The notes: a model not told the origin generated them from the letters alone. A DNA stretch of 64,000 nt from Microbacterium paraoxydans (GCF_018224615.1 NZ_JAGTUK010000003.1:544339-608338), one strand, 5' to 3'; shown: positions 43,388 through 54,855, counted from the first letter of the stretch. Made by a program: numbers and translations.

Positions 43388-43452
43388 GCGGACTTGCGCG
43401 CCCACGTCAGACGGGTCGATGCTGGTGGCAAGCAAGGAAGAGAGGGTCGACG

Positions 43453-45162
43453 ATGATCGATTCCACACACGCGTCCCCCGAGCGCGCAGAGGTCCGCGCT
43501 GTCCGCGAATCCGGGCGCACCACCGTCCTCGTCATCGGCGGTGGGATCAACGGCATCTCCACGTTCCGCGATCTGGCACTCCAGGGTGTCGACGTGCTCC
43601 TGGTCGAGCGCGGCGACTTCGCCTCCGGTGCGTCCGCCGCCTCCAGCCACATGATCCACGGAGGTATCCGCTACCTCGAGAACGGCGAGTTCCGCCTGGT
43701 GCGGGAGTCCGTGGAGGAGCGCAACGGTCTGCTCAAGATCGCGCCCCACTACGTCAAGCCTCTGCAGACGACGATCCCGATCTACTCGACGTTCTCCGGG
43801 ATCCTCTCCGCCCCGCTCCGCTTCCTCACCCACAAGAGCGGCAAGCCGAAGGAGCGCGGAGCGTTCCTGATCAAGGTCGGCCTCACGATCTACGACACGT
43901 TCTCGCGCGACGGTGGCACGGTTCCCCGTCACCGCTTCCTCGGCCGCAAGAAGTCGCTCGCGGAGCTGCCCTCGCTCGACCCGAACATCAAGTACACCGC
44001 GACGTACTACGACGCCTCGATGCACGACCCGGAGCGTCTCGCTCTCGACGTGCTGCAGGACGGCCGTGCCGCCCACCCGGGCGCCGTGGCACTCAACTAC
44101 GTCGAGGCGGTCGGCCGCGACGGCGACAGCGTGCTGCTGCGCGACCGCGAGAGCGGCACCGAGTTCGCCGTGTCCGCCGACGTGATCGTCAACGCCTCGG
44201 GACCGTGGACCGACGTCACCAACGAGGAGCTCGGACTGGAGAGCCGATTCATGGGCGGCACCAAGGGCTCGCACATCGTGCTGGACCACCCGCAGCTGCT
44301 CGAGGCCACGCGCGGTCGGGAGATCTTCTTCGAGCACTCCGACGGCCGTATCGTGCTCATCTACCCGCTCAAGGGGCGCGTGCTCGTCGGCACCACCGAC
44401 ATCGATGCGGATCCGCGCGAGGTCCCGGTGTGCACCGAGGAGGAGATCGACTACTTCTTCGACCTCATCCACCACGTGTTCCCTACCATCGCGGTGACCC
44501 GCGAGCAGATCGTCTACAACTTCTCCGGTATTCGCCCGCTCCCCCGCCACGAGGACACGGCACCCGGCTTCGTCTCCCGCGACTACCGCGTCGAGGTCGA
44601 CCGGCAGGGAGCAGTCCCGCTGGTGAGCCTCGTGGGCGGGAAGTGGACCACGTTCCGCGCGCTCGGCGAGTCGCTGTCCAACCAGGTGCTCGACCTGCTG
44701 GGTCGCACGCGCACCGTGTCGACCGCAGGTCGAGCGATCGGTGGCGGCCGCGAGTTCCCTCGCACGGAGAAGGCCAAGCGCATCTGGGTGCAGGAGAACC
44801 TCGCCGGTGCGGGCTCGCGGGCCGACCAGCTCCTCGCCCGCTACGGCACGCGCGCGGCCGAGGTCTGGGCGCACGTCGAGCAGGGCCCCGACGCCCCCCT
44901 GGCGGGCGGCGACCTGTCCACGCGGGAACTCGAGTGGATGGTCGAGCATGAGATGGTCGCGCGGCTGGAGGATGTCATCCTGCGTCGCACCAGCATCGCC
45001 TTCACGGGTGGCGCGAACGCCGAAGTGCTCGATGAGATCGCCGATGCGCTCGCCCCGCTCCTCGGGTGGGATCGGGAGCGGCACGACGCGGAAGTCGAGC
45101 AGACCCGTCTCCTCCTGAACGAACGCCACGGACTCCACCTCCCGTCCCGCACCCGCGGCTGA
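43453..45162 (+). CDS. glpD: Glycerol-3-phosphate dehydrogenase (FAD, respiratory)
   Basis: It oxidises glycerol-3-P to dihydroxyacetone phosphate and passes electrons to quinone. 569 aa. The FAD-binding VLVIGGGINGISTFRDLAL is at ~25-43, the GlpD HMIHGGIRYLE near 67, and the C-terminal DAO_C domain (~440-560) is present. ATG 43453 has GAGAGG upstream; a longer reading is unsupported. First gene of glpD-glpF-glpK. Confidence 0.97.
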   Translation: MIDSTHASPERAEVRAVRESGRTTVLVIGGGINGISTFRDLALQGVDVLLVERGDFASGASAASSHMIHGGIRYLENGEFRLVRESVEERNGLLKIAPHYVKPLQTTIPIYSTFSGILSAPLRFLTHKSGKPKERGAFLIKVGLTIYDTFSRDGGTVPRHRFLGRKKSLAELPSLDPNIKYTATYYDASMHDPERLALDVLQDGRAAHPGAVALNYVEAVGRDGDSVLLRDRESGTEFAVSADVIVNASGPWTDVTNEELGLESRFMGGTKGSHIVLDHPQLLEATRGREIFFEHSDGRIVLIYPLKGRVLVGTTDIDADPREVPVCTEEEIDYFFDLIHHVFPTIAVTREQIVYNFSGIRPLPRHEDTAPGFVSRDYRVEVDRQGAVPLVSLVGGKWTTFRALGESLSNQVLDLLGRTRTVSTAGRAIGGGREFPRTEKAKRIWVQENLAGAGSRADQLLARYGTRAAEVWAHVEQGPDAPLAGGDLSTRELEWMVEHEMVARLEDVILRRTSIAFTGGANAEVLDEIADALAPLLGWDRERHDAEVEQTRLLLNERHGLHLPSRTRG

Positions 45163-45205
45163 CGGGAGTCCGACCACCGCCCTCCTCGCGGTGCTATCCC
45201 ATAGG

Positions 45206-45231
45206 GGGTCGAGGCAGAGGGGCCTCGACCC
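45206..45231 (+). other. Hairpin between glpD and glpF
   Basis: A perfect 10-bp stem (GGGTCGAGGC / GCCTCGACCC) with a 6-base loop lies 22 bp before the glpF start. There is no T-run. It may be an attenuator, RNA-stability element or partial terminator between glpD and glpF. Confidence 0.5.
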
Positions 45232-45252
45232 GTAAGAAAGGTCAATGAAGAC

Positions 45253-46008
45253 ATGACTGACGTCAATCTCGGTCTTTACTTCCTGTCCGAGCTCGTCGGC
45301 ACGGCGATGCTGGTGCTGCTCGGCTGCGGTGTCGTCGCGAACGTCGCCCTGGCGAAGAACAAGGGCTTCGGCGGCGGCTTCCTGATGGTCAACTGGGGCT
45401 GGGGTCTCGCGGTGTTCGCGGGTGTCCTCGTCTCGGCCTACTCCGGCGCCATCCTGAACCCCGCCGTCGGCATCGGCCTGTTCGTCGCCGGGAAGATCTC
45501 GGTCGCGATGTTCCTCACGGCGACTGCCGCTGAACTCGTCGGTGGCATCCTCGGCGCGATCGTGGTGTGGCTCGCCTACAAGCAGCACTTCGACGAGGAG
45601 CCCGAAGCCGCCAACAAGCTCGGCGTCTTCTCGACCGGCCCGGCCATCCGCTCCTACGGGTGGAACCTCGTCACGGAGATCATCGGCACGTTCGTGCTGG
45701 TGTTCGTGATCTTCGCGTTCGCGGACTACGGCGACATCGAGATCGGCACCCCCGGCGGCCTCGGCCCGCTTACGGCCCTCCCCGTCGCGCTGCTCGTGGT
45801 CGGTATCGGTGCTTCCCTGGGTGGTCCGACCGGTTACGCGATCAACCCGGCGCGTGACCTCGGCCCCCGCATCGCCCACGCCATCCTGCCCATCAAGGGC
45901 AAGGGTTCCAGCGACTGGGGCTACTCGTGGGTTCCGGTCGTCGGCCCCCTCATCGGTGGTGTCATCGCCGCCCTCGCTGCACCCGTCCTGCTGGGCCTGG
46001 CCGGTTGA
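45253..46008 (+). CDS. glpF: Glycerol uptake facilitator (MIP family)
   Basis: 251 aa, six TM segments. Two NPA boxes are visible: ILNPAVG near residue 74 and AINPARD near 196. Asp after the second NPAR is the hallmark of glycerol facilitators over water-only aquaporins. Directly followed by glpK. Confidence 0.95.
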   Translation: MTDVNLGLYFLSELVGTAMLVLLGCGVVANVALAKNKGFGGGFLMVNWGWGLAVFAGVLVSAYSGAILNPAVGIGLFVAGKISVAMFLTATAAELVGGILGAIVVWLAYKQHFDEEPEAANKLGVFSTGPAIRSYGWNLVTEIIGTFVLVFVIFAFADYGDIEIGTPGGLGPLTALPVALLVVGIGASLGGPTGYAINPARDLGPRIAHAILPIKGKGSSDWGYSWVPVVGPLIGGVIAALAAPVLLGLAG

Positions 46009-46041
46009 TCCGTCAACCCGCGGAAATTCAAAGGAGAACAC

Positions 46042-47556
<1,515 letters not shown>

Positions 47557-47571
47557 TCCGAGTGATCACCA

Positions 47572-47605
47572 AGCGGGTCCGGGGTCTCCCCCGGGCCCGC
47601 TTTCT
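47572..47605 (+). terminator. Intrinsic terminator after glpK
   Basis: A 13-bp stem (arms 47572-47584 and 47589-47601, one G-U pair) with a 4-base loop is followed by TTCT. It lies 16 bp after the glpK stop and ends at the LysR gene stop. Confidence 0.75.
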
Positions 47606-47607
47606 CG

Positions 47608-48522
47608 TCAGGCGCGAGTCAGACGCTGCTCCGGCATGCCGTCGAGTACCGCCAGCAGTGCACGCGCGACAGCCCTCGGCGCCACGGAGTCCCACGCCAC
47701 GTACTCGGTCCGCACCGGGCCGTCGCTGAGCGGCACCGCCACCACGTCGTCCGCACCGTCAAGCACCCCCGGGGCCAGCAGGGTCACCGCGAGTCCGGCT
47801 CGCACGAGGCCGAGCAGCAGCGGGGCCGTGTCGATCTCGAAGGCCACGTCGCGTTCGACCCCGGCGGCGGCGAACGCGGCGTCGCTCTGCGCACGGCCTG
47901 AGGTGCCGGCGGGGAAATCCGCGAAGGTGCGATCAGCCAGCTCCGCGAGTCGCAGCCGCCGCCGCTGTGCGAGATCGTGCCCCTTCGGCAGGACCGCTAC
48001 GAGCGGCTGCCGCAGCAGTTCGCGCGACGCCACGCCCTCCGGCCGCACCTCAGTGCGCAGGCCCAGCAGTGCGACGTCGAGGTCATCACGGCGGAGCGCC
48101 GTGATCAGTGCGTCGCTGTTGCCGCCACGCAACTCGACACGTACAGCCGGATGCGCCGACCGGAAAGCCTCCAGGAGCGCCGGCACCGACACCGCGGTGA
48201 CCGTGGGGATGACGCCGATACGCAGCGTTCCGGACACCTCCCCCGCCGCGGCACCGGCGGCCTCCTTCGCCTGCTCGGCAGCTCGGACCGCGGTGCGCGC
48301 ATGAACGACGAAGGCCTCACCGGCCTCGGTGAGACGCACACTGCGGCTCGTGCGCGCGAAGAGCCGGTGTCCGACTTCGCGTTCGAGGGCGGCGATCTGG
48401 TGACTCAGAGCCGACTGGGTGACGTAGCAGCGCTCGGCCGCGCGGGTGAAGCTGCCGGTCGCCGCGACGGCCGTGACGTACCGCAGTTGCTGAAGGTCCA
48501 CCCATTCATGATCCGAGCTCAT
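47608..48522 (-). CDS. LysR family transcriptional regulator
   Basis: It is 304 aa. A winged HTH lies at ~8-68 (LQQLRYVTAVAATGSFTRAAERCYVTQSALSHQIAALE), and the substrate-binding domain runs from ~95 to the end. It is divergent from the DMT transporter, whose promoter contains a LysR-type box, so it likely controls that exporter. Effector unknown. Confidence 0.92.
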   Translation of the reverse strand: MSSDHEWVDLQQLRYVTAVAATGSFTRAAERCYVTQSALSHQIAALEREVGHRLFARTSRSVRLTEAGEAFVVHARTAVRAAEQAKEAAGAAAGEVSGTLRIGVIPTVTAVSVPALLEAFRSAHPAVRVELRGGNSDALITALRRDDLDVALLGLRTEVRPEGVASRELLRQPLVAVLPKGHDLAQRRRLRLAELADRTFADFPAGTSGRAQSDAAFAAAGVERDVAFEIDTAPLLLGLVRAGLAVTLLAPGVLDGADDVVAVPLSDGPVRTEYVAWDSVAPRAVARALLAVLDGMPEQRLTRA

Positions 48523-48552
48523 TGCTGCGGTGACAAGAGTGCGTTGGACTCA

Positions 48553-48569
48553 TGCGATCGGTAATCGCA
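48553..48569. promoter_or_regulatory. LysR-type binding site before DMT exporter gene
   Basis: TGCGAT-N5-ATCGCA is a perfect interrupted dyad fitting the T-N11-A class of LysR sites. It overlaps the region just upstream of the predicted transporter -10. Confidence 0.5.
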
Positions 48570-48573
48570 GGCT
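48568..48573 (+). promoter_or_regulatory. -10 element for leaderless DMT exporter gene
   Basis: CAGGCT is followed by GGCCAT and the ATG at 48580. The LysR-type dyad abuts its left edge. Confidence 0.4.
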
Positions 48574-48579
48574 GGCCAT

Positions 48580-49482
48580 ATGAACAGAGCCATCGTCCTG
48601 CTGCTGACCGCAGTGGCCCCGCTGACCTGGGGGACCACCTACCTCGTCACCACGGAACTGCTGCCTGACGGGCACCCGCTGTTCGCCGGACTGCTTCGCT
48701 CCCTCCCCGCAGGACTCCTGGTCGTGCTCCTCACCCGCCGCCTGCCCCGAGGCACCTGGTGGGCGAAGATGTTCGCGCTCGGGGCCCTCAACATCGGTGC
48801 GTTCTTCCCGCTCCTCTTCCTCGCCGCCGAACGGCTCCCCGGTGGTGTCGCCGCGGCGGTCGCCGGCGCGCAGCCCTTGATCGTGCTGGCGATGGGCGCC
48901 CTGGTGCTGCACGAGCGCATCCGCGCCGCCAGCGCCGCCGCGGCCGTGGTGGGGGCAGCCGGGGTTGCTCTCGTGGTGCTGGGGCCGGCCGCACGCCTGG
49001 ACCTGTGGGGTGTACTCGCCGCTCTCGGTGGCGTCACGGCGACCGGCCTCGGCATGATCCTGACGAAGCGCTGGGGACGTCCCGCGGGAGTCGGCCCGGT
49101 GGTGTACGCCGGCTGGCAGCTGAGCGCGGGCGGACTGCTCCTGCTTCCGCTCACCGTGATGATGGAGGGCGTTCCCGCGCGCATCGACGCGAGCGCGGCG
49201 CTCGGTTACGTGTGGCTGGGGACCGCCGGCGGCATCATCGCGTACACGCTCTGGTTCCGGGGGATCCAGCTTCTCCCGGTCGTCGCACCGGGACTGCTCG
49301 CACTGCTCTCCCCGGTCGTGGCGACGATCCTCGGCGTCGTCGTGCTGGGCGAGAGCTTCACGGGGGTCCAGGTCGCCGGAGTCGTGCTCGCTCTCGGTGC
49401 CCTCGTGTTCGGCCAGTTCACGGCGCGCGCGAAGCCCACCAGGCCGCTCCGAACTGTCGGAGTTCCGGTTCTACGCTCCTGA
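48580..49482 (+). CDS. EamA/DMT family transporter
   Basis: 300 aa, ten predicted TM segments in two EamA halves (~5-135 and ~145-285). Includes [20 protein letters not shown] near the N-terminus, typical of the RhaT/YdcZ-like drug/metabolite exporters. Substrate unknown. The stop codon is 5 bp from the converging ffh stop. Confidence 0.88.
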   Translation: MNRAIVLLLTAVAPLTWGTTYLVTTELLPDGHPLFAGLLRSLPAGLLVVLLTRRLPRGTWWAKMFALGALNIGAFFPLLFLAAERLPGGVAAAVAGAQPLIVLAMGALVLHERIRAASAAAAVVGAAGVALVVLGPAARLDLWGVLAALGGVTATGLGMILTKRWGRPAGVGPVVYAGWQLSAGGLLLLPLTVMMEGVPARIDASAALGYVWLGTAGGIIAYTLWFRGIQLLPVVAPGLLALLSPVVATILGVVVLGESFTGVQVAGVVLALGALVFGQFTARAKPTRPLRTVGVPVLRS

Positions 49483-49487
49483 CACCG

Positions 49488-51044
49488 TCAGTTCTTGCCG
49501 AAGAGCTTCTGGATCTCCGCGAGATCTGCTTCCGTCGGAGCGGGGGCACCGCCGAGACCGAAGCCGGAGCCGGTCGGTGCCGTGGAGGCGGCGAGTCCGG
49601 CGTTCTCCGCGGCGCGCTTGGCCGGGTTGCCCGAACGCGAGCGCCCCTGCGAACCCTTGCCCTTCTTGCCGCGCTTGGACGACGCGCCCGGCTTACCCAT
49701 TCCGGGAACCGGACCCATGCCGGGAATGTTCGGGGTGCCGCCGCGGGCGACGGTCTTCATCATCTTGGCCGCCTGGTCGAAGCGCTGCACCAGCTGGTTC
49801 ACGTCGGTCACGGTCATGCCAGAACCACGGGCGATGCGCAGCCGCCGCGAGCCGTTGAGGATCTTCGGGTTGCGTCGCTCCCCCGGCGTCATCGAGCGGA
49901 TGATGGCCTCGGTGCGGTCGATCTCGCGCTCGTCGAAGTCCTCCAGCTGCTGCTTCATCTGGCCCATGCCCGGCAGCATGCCGAGCATCTTCTTCATGGA
50001 CCCCATCTTCTTCATCTGCTGCAGCTGCTCGAGGAAGTCCTCGAGCGTGAAGGCTTCGTTCGCGAGCTTCTCCGCGACCTTCAGCGCCTCTTCCTCGTCG
50101 AAGGCCTGCTGCGCCTGCTCGATGAGCGTGAGGATGTCGCCGAGGTCGAGGATGCGGCTCGCCATGCGATCCGGATGGAACGGCTCGAGATCTTCCAGCC
50201 GCTCGCCCGTCGACGCGAAGATGATCGGTCGGCCGGTGACCGAGGCGACCGAGAGCGCGGCACCACCGCGAGCATCGCCGTCGAGCTTCGAGAGCACGAC
50301 GCCGGTGAAGTCGACGCCCTCCTGGAAGGCCTTCGCGGTGTTGACCGCGTCCTGACCGATCATCGCATCGATGACGAACAGCACCTCGTCGGGGTCGACC
50401 GCCTTGCGGATGTCGGCGGCCTGCTTCATGAGTTCGGCGTCCACGCCGAGGCGGCCGGCGGTGTCGATGATGACGACGTCATGCTGCTGGCGACGGGCGT
50501 GCTCGACACCGTCGCGCGAGACCTTGACCGGGTCGCCGACGCCGTTGCCGGGCTCGGGCGCGTACACGGTCGCACCGGCCTGCTCCGCGACGACCTGAAG
50601 CTGGTTCACGGCATTGGGGCGCTGGAGGTCGGCCGCGACCAGCAGGGGCGTGTGGCCCTCTCCCTCCAGCTGCTTCGCGAGCTTGCCGGCGAACGTGGTC
50701 TTGCCCGACCCCTGGAGTCCGGCGAGCATGATGACGGTGGGCGCCGTCTTGGCGAACTGCAGGCGCCGCTGCTCACCGCCGAGGATCTGCACGAGCTCCT
50801 CGTTCACGATCTGCACGACCTGCTGGGCGGGGTTCAGCGCCTTGTTGACCTCATCGCCGAGCGCGCGCTCACGCACCTTCGCCGTGAAGTCCTTCACGAC
50901 CGCGAGGGCGACGTCGGCGTCGAGCAGAGCCCGACGGATCTCGCGCACCGTGCCGTCGACGTCGGCGGCGGTGAGCTTCCCCTTCGTGCGGAGGTTGCGG
51001 AAGGTCTCGGTGAGACGGTCGGAGAGGGATCCAAAGGTAGCCAT
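49488..51044 (-). CDS. ffh: Signal recognition particle protein Ffh
   Basis: SRP54 binds signal sequences and 4.5S RNA and delivers ribosomes to FtsY. It is 518 aa: N domain (1-95), G domain with GLQGSGKTT (109-117), DTAGR (~190) and [10 protein letters not shown] (~247), and a Met-rich M domain (~330-440). A Gly/Lys/Ser-rich tail with extra ~70 residues is typical of actinobacteria. The SRP RNA gene is not in the window. Confidence 0.98.
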   Translation of the reverse strand: MATFGSLSDRLTETFRNLRTKGKLTAADVDGTVREIRRALLDADVALAVVKDFTAKVRERALGDEVNKALNPAQQVVQIVNEELVQILGGEQRRLQFAKTAPTVIMLAGLQGSGKTTFAGKLAKQLEGEGHTPLLVAADLQRPNAVNQLQVVAEQAGATVYAPEPGNGVGDPVKVSRDGVEHARRQQHDVVIIDTAGRLGVDAELMKQAADIRKAVDPDEVLFVIDAMIGQDAVNTAKAFQEGVDFTGVVLSKLDGDARGGAALSVASVTGRPIIFASTGERLEDLEPFHPDRMASRILDLGDILTLIEQAQQAFDEEEALKVAEKLANEAFTLEDFLEQLQQMKKMGSMKKMLGMLPGMGQMKQQLEDFDEREIDRTEAIIRSMTPGERRNPKILNGSRRLRIARGSGMTVTDVNQLVQRFDQAAKMMKTVARGGTPNIPGMGPVPGMGKPGASSKRGKKGKGSQGRSRSGNPAKRAAENAGLAASTAPTGSGFGLGGAPAPTEADLAEIQKLFGKN

Positions 51045-51080
51045 GGTGCTCCCGATTCTACGCGAGCACCGGGTGCACGC

Positions 51081-51668
51081 TCAGCCGGACCACGGGAGGT
51101 CGTAGATCGCGCCGAGAGCATCGTCGAGCACGGTCTCGGGAGTGCCGAGCCCGGCGCCCTGCTCCGCCCACACGCGCAGCGACGACAGCACAGCGGCGGC
51201 GTGCGCCGCCCCCAGCACATCCGCGCGGATCACGTCGACGCCCGCGCGGCGAGACGCCGTCGCGATCGCTCCGGCGAGCCGTGCCTGACGCAGTCCGGTG
51301 TCGCGGACGAGCTCTTCCTGCAACCCCATGGCCGCGGCGTTGCGCAGCGCCAGAGCGAGGGGGTCCGGGGCGAAGTCGCGGACGATGGCACGCAGGATGT
51401 CACGCACGGCTCCACCCTCCGCCGCAGCCCCCAGCGCGTCCAACCGCCCGACAGCCTCACCGATGCGCTCGTCCACCGTGGACCAGAGCACGTCGCTCTT
51501 GGAGGTGAAGTAGTTGAAGAAGCTGGAGCGGCTGACCCCGGCGCGCTGCGTGATGTCGGCGACGGACGTGGCATCGTACCCACGCTCCAGGAACAGCTCG
51601 CACGCCGCTTCGGCGAGCGTCTCGCGCGACGACGCCTTGGGGCGGCCTGCGCGGCCGGTGGAGGTCAT
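51081..51668 (-). CDS. TetR family transcriptional regulator
   Basis: 195 aa. The N-terminal TetR HTH (~12-58) reads [37 protein letters not shown]. The ligand domain is variable. Divergent from lipB; no clear operator beyond a short TCCCGGGA palindrome at 51708-51715. TAGCGT ends six bases before its ATG. Target unknown. Confidence 0.9.
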   Translation of the reverse strand: MTSTGRAGRPKASSRETLAEAACELFLERGYDATSVADITQRAGVSRSSFFNYFTSKSDVLWSTVDERIGEAVGRLDALGAAAEGGAVRDILRAIVRDFAPDPLALALRNAAAMGLQEELVRDTGLRQARLAGAIATASRRAGVDVIRADVLGAAHAAAVLSSLRVWAEQGAGLGTPETVLDDALGAIYDLPWSG

Positions 51669-51674
51669 ACCCTC

Positions 51675-51680
51675 ACGCTA
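51675..51680 (-). promoter_or_regulatory. -10 element for leaderless tetR-type gene
   Basis: TAGCGT (minus strand) is followed by GAGGGT and the ATG at 51668. Confidence 0.45.
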
Positions 51681-51761
51681 CCGCGCCCGGCGCGTCGCGC
51701 TTCGAGGTCCCGGGAGGGCGTATTCTTAGACGCAATCCAACTATCCCGGAAGCGAGACCCC

Positions 51762-52415
51762 ATGCTCGACATCCTCACCCCCGGTTTCACCCCGACCCCC
51801 GTGCCCTACCTCGACGGCTGGGAACTGCAGCGCCGGGTGCACGCCGACGTGCTCGCCGGCACACGGCCAGACACCCTCATCCTGCTCGAACACGAGGCGG
51901 TCTACACCGCGGGCAAGCGCACCGAGCCGCACGAGCGCCCACAGGACGGAACCCCGGTGATCGACGTCGATCGCGGTGGCAAGATCACCTGGCACGGGCC
52001 CGGGCAGCTCGTCGGCTACCCGATCGTCCGTCTCCCCGAGCCGATGGACGTCGTCGCGCACGTGCGCCGGTTGGAGCGGCTGCTGATCGACGTGCTCCGC
52101 CCGTTCGGCGTCGACGGCTACCAGGTCCCCGGTCGCAGTGGCGTCTGGGTGCGTCGCCCCCTCTCGGAAGACAAGGTGGCGGCCATCGGCGTGCGCGTAC
52201 AGCAGGGCGTGACCATGCACGGTTTCGCGATCAACTGCGACAACTCCCTCGCGCCGTTCCGCGACATCATCCCGTGCGGCATCACCGACGCCGGGGTGAC
52301 CACCGTCAGCGAAGCATCCGGCAGCGTGGTCGCTCCGCTCGACCTCGTCGACGCCGTCCGCGATGCCTTCCTCGCCTCGGATACTGAAACCGCACTGACG
52401 GGAGTTCCCGCATGA
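51762..52415 (+). CDS. lipB: Octanoyl-[ACP]:protein N-octanoyltransferase LipB
   Basis: It transfers octanoate from ACP to lipoyl domains. 217 aa. Substrate-site motif [16 protein letters not shown] has His78, with catalytic Lys138 (EDKVAAIG) and catalytic Cys159 (HGFAINCD). ATG 51762 with GGAAGCGAG upstream. Overlaps lipA by 4 bases (ATGA), giving the two-step lipoate assembly operon. Confidence 0.97.
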   Translation: MLDILTPGFTPTPVPYLDGWELQRRVHADVLAGTRPDTLILLEHEAVYTAGKRTEPHERPQDGTPVIDVDRGGKITWHGPGQLVGYPIVRLPEPMDVVAHVRRLERLLIDVLRPFGVDGYQVPGRSGVWVRRPLSEDKVAAIGVRVQQGVTMHGFAINCDNSLAPFRDIIPCGITDAGVTTVSEASGSVVAPLDLVDAVRDAFLASDTETALTGVPA

Positions 52416-53401
52416 CCGCCGCCCCCGAGGGCCGTAAGCTCCTCCGCCTCGAGATCCGCAACGCGGAGACCCCGATCGAGCGCAAGCCCGAGTGGATCAG
52501 GACCAAGGCGAAGATGGGCCCGGAGTACACCGCCCTCCACTCCCTGGTGAAGAGCGAGGACCTGCACACCGTGTGTCAGGAAGCAGGATGCCCCAACATC
52601 TTCGAGTGCTGGGAGGACCGCGAGGCGACGTTCCTGATCGGCGGCTCCCAGTGCACGCGGCGCTGCGACTTCTGCCAGATCGACACGGGCAAGCCCGCGG
52701 ACTACGACACCGACGAACCACGACGCGTGGCGGAGAGCGTCGTGCGCATGAACCTCCGCTACGCGACCGTGACGTGCGTCGCCCGCGACGACCTCCCCGA
52801 CGGCGGCGCGTGGCTCAATGCCGAGACCGTCCGCCAGATCCACCGTCTCAACCCGAACACCGGCGTCGAGCTGCTCGCGACCGACTTCAACGGCGACCCC
52901 GCGCAGCTGGGCGTGGTGTTCGAGTCCCGCCCGGAGGTGTTCGCGCACAACGTGGAGACGGTGCCGCGCATCTTCAAGCGCATCCGGCCGGCGTTCCGCT
53001 ACGAGCGTTCGCTCGGCGTGCTGACCCAGGCGCGGGACGCCGGACTCATCACGAAGTCCAACCTGATCCTCGGGATGGGCGAAGAGCCGGAAGAGGTCGT
53101 GCAGGCACTGCAGGACCTCCACGACGCCGGGTGCGACATCATCACCATCACGCAGTACCTCCGGCCGTCCCCGCGTCACCTTCCGGTGGCCCGATGGGTC
53201 AAGCCCGCAGAGTTCGTGGAGTTCAAGGAGGAAGCAGAGCGGATCGGCTTCCTCGGCGTGCTCGCCGGCCCACTCGTGCGCTCGTCGTACCGCGCCGGGC
53301 GACTGTGGGCTCAGTCCATGGCGTCCAAGGGGCGGGAGATCCCGCCGCACCTCGCGCACATCGCCGAAGGCGCTGAGCTCGGGTTCGCCCAGGCGGTCTG
53401 A
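52412..53401 (+). CDS. lipA: Lipoyl synthase
   Basis: This radical-SAM enzyme inserts two sulfurs into the octanoyl chain. 329 aa. The auxiliary cluster ligands Cys55, Cys60 and Cys66 and the radical-SAM CxxxCxxC (Cys81, Cys85, Cys88 in CTRRCDFC) are all present. The C-terminal Ser ligand lies in RSSYRAG. Coupled to lipB. Confidence 0.98.
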   Translation: MTAAPEGRKLLRLEIRNAETPIERKPEWIRTKAKMGPEYTALHSLVKSEDLHTVCQEAGCPNIFECWEDREATFLIGGSQCTRRCDFCQIDTGKPADYDTDEPRRVAESVVRMNLRYATVTCVARDDLPDGGAWLNAETVRQIHRLNPNTGVELLATDFNGDPAQLGVVFESRPEVFAHNVETVPRIFKRIRPAFRYERSLGVLTQARDAGLITKSNLILGMGEEPEEVVQALQDLHDAGCDIITITQYLRPSPRHLPVARWVKPAEFVEFKEEAERIGFLGVLAGPLVRSSYRAGRLWAQSMASKGREIPPHLAHIAEGAELGFAQAV

Positions 53402-53411
53402 AACGCCGTGG

Positions 53412-53436
53412 TGAGCGCCGGCTCAGTCGGCGCTCA
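53412..53436. terminator. Hairpin between lipA and DUF2004-like gene
   Basis: A perfect 9-bp stem (TGAGCGCCG / CGGCGCTCA) with a 7-base loop spans the stop codon of the minus-strand gene and lies 10 bp past the lipA stop. It probably terminates both converging transcripts. No T-run. Confidence 0.45.
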
Positions 53437-53923
53437 TCACGGACTGCACGCTGCCGTCCGAGCCGAGGTTCACCAGCAGAACGTCGTCCGTGGTGCTGTC
53501 GTCGAGCGCATACTCCAGCACGGCGAACGGCTCCGATCCCCCGTGCTCGTCCGCCAGGATCGTCATGCTCATCAGGCGCAAGGAACGGATGATGTCGACC
53601 GCGGCGTCGCCCGAGACGTCGACCAGCACGTCGGGCAGATCGTCACCGAACGCCTCCTGCTGCTGCAGGATGTACTCGGTCACCTCGCTGGTGCGGTCGT
53701 CGACCTCCGACAGCATCCCGCGCCGGGCAGTGGCGTCGACGTTCTCGAGGCCCGCGATCAGCGCCGCGGCGATGTCGAGAGCGTCCGCGGACACGTCGTC
53801 CTGATCGGGGGCGGTCAGGTCGACCGTGACGCTCTGGTCGCCGAGCTCGACCGTCTCCGACCAGAAGATCGAGCCGTCGGGGCCCGACGACAGGAGTCCG
53901 AAGTAGTCGTGTTCGATCGCCAT
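53423..53923 (-). CDS. DUF2004-like conserved protein
   Basis: 166 aa, acidic, no TM and no catalytic motif. The N-terminal HDYFGLLSSGPDGSIFWSETVELG resembles the DUF2004 family as I recall it; that assignment needs a profile search. Function unknown. Downstream of ftsY on the same strand (43 bp). Confidence 0.75.
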   Translation of the reverse strand: MAIEHDYFGLLSSGPDGSIFWSETVELGDQSVTVDLTAPDQDDVSADALDIAAALIAGLENVDATARRGMLSEVDDRTSEVTEYILQQQEAFGDDLPDVLVDVSGDAAVDIIRSLRLMSMTILADEHGGSEPFAVLEYALDDSTTDDVLLVNLGSDGSVQSVMSAD

Positions 53924-53966
53924 AACGCTATGAAACCAGCCTCGTGCCCAGGGCGGTAGTCCTGTG

Positions 53967-54839
53967 TCAGCCGACCAGCGCCTGAACGAAGACGTGCGGC
54001 GTGAAACCGGTCAGATCGTCGATGCCCTCACCCTGTCCGAGCAGCTTGACGGGGATACCCGTGCGCTCCTGAACGGCCAGCACGAAGCCACCCTTCGCGG
54101 AGCCGTCGAGCTTCGTCAAGACCAGCCCCGTCACCCCCGCATGCTGCAGGAACGTCTCGGCCTGCATCACGCCGTTCTGCCCGGTCGTCGCATCGAGCAC
54201 CAGCAGGACCTCGCTGATCGGGGCCTGCTTCTCCACGACGCGGCGGATCTTGCCGAGCTCGTCCATCAGGCCGCCCTTGGTGTGCAGCCGGCCCGCGGTG
54301 TCGATGATCGCGATCTCCATGCCCTCGCGCTTCGCATACTCGACCGTCTGGAACGCCACGGACGCCGGATCCTGGCCCTCGTGCTGCGGACGGACGATCG
54401 CCGCGCCTCCGCGCTGGGCCCACGTGGCGAGCTGGTCGACGGCGGCAGCGCGGAACGTGTCAGCCGCTCCGACCACCACGCTGCGCTGATAGCCGCGAAG
54501 GAACTTGGTGAACTTGCCGATCGTCGTCGTCTTGCCGACGCCGTTCACGCCCACGACCAGCACGACCGCCGGGCGCTCGGTCAGCTTCAGAGTCGTGTCG
54601 AACTTCGCGAAGTGCTCCTCGAGCGTCTCGCGGAGCATACGCTGCAGATCGCGGGGGTCGGTCGTCCGGTACTTCGCGACCTTGTCGCGCAGCTCCTCGA
54701 CGATGCGCTCGCTGATGTCGGGCCCGAAGTCGGCCGTGATCAGAGCGGTCTCCAAGTCCTCCCACGTCGTCTCATCGATCGTGGGCTTGACGAACATGCC
54801 GCGCAGCGCGCGACCGAGAGACCAGGACTTCTCTGCCAT
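53967..54839 (-). CDS. ftsY: Signal recognition particle receptor FtsY
   Basis: 290 aa, NG domains only: GVNGVGKTT (97-105), DTFRAAA (~142), DTAGR (~193) and TKLDGSAKGG (~252). The acidic A domain of E. coli FtsY is absent, common in Actinobacteria. TAGGCT ends six bases before its ATG. Its start codon lies only 28 bp from that of the divergent hydrolase gene. Confidence 0.97.
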   Translation of the reverse strand: MAEKSWSLGRALRGMFVKPTIDETTWEDLETALITADFGPDISERIVEELRDKVAKYRTTDPRDLQRMLRETLEEHFAKFDTTLKLTERPAVVLVVGVNGVGKTTTIGKFTKFLRGYQRSVVVGAADTFRAAAVDQLATWAQRGGAAIVRPQHEGQDPASVAFQTVEYAKREGMEIAIIDTAGRLHTKGGLMDELGKIRRVVEKQAPISEVLLVLDATTGQNGVMQAETFLQHAGVTGLVLTKLDGSAKGGFVLAVQERTGIPVKLLGQGEGIDDLTGFTPHVFVQALVG

Positions 54840-54845
54840 GACTCC

Positions 54846-54851
54846 AGCCTA
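54846..54851 (-). promoter_or_regulatory. -10 element for leaderless ftsY
   Basis: TAGGCT (minus strand) is followed by GGAGTC and the ftsY ATG. It lies 4 bp from the divergent -10 at 54856-54861. Confidence 0.5.
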
Positions 54852-54855
54852 CGGG

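Noticed and set aside
48759..52415. Open frame of 1218 codons on the plus strand
   Set aside because: It is a shadow of the DMT gene, ffh, tetR and lipB; only its last 217 codons (lipB) are real.
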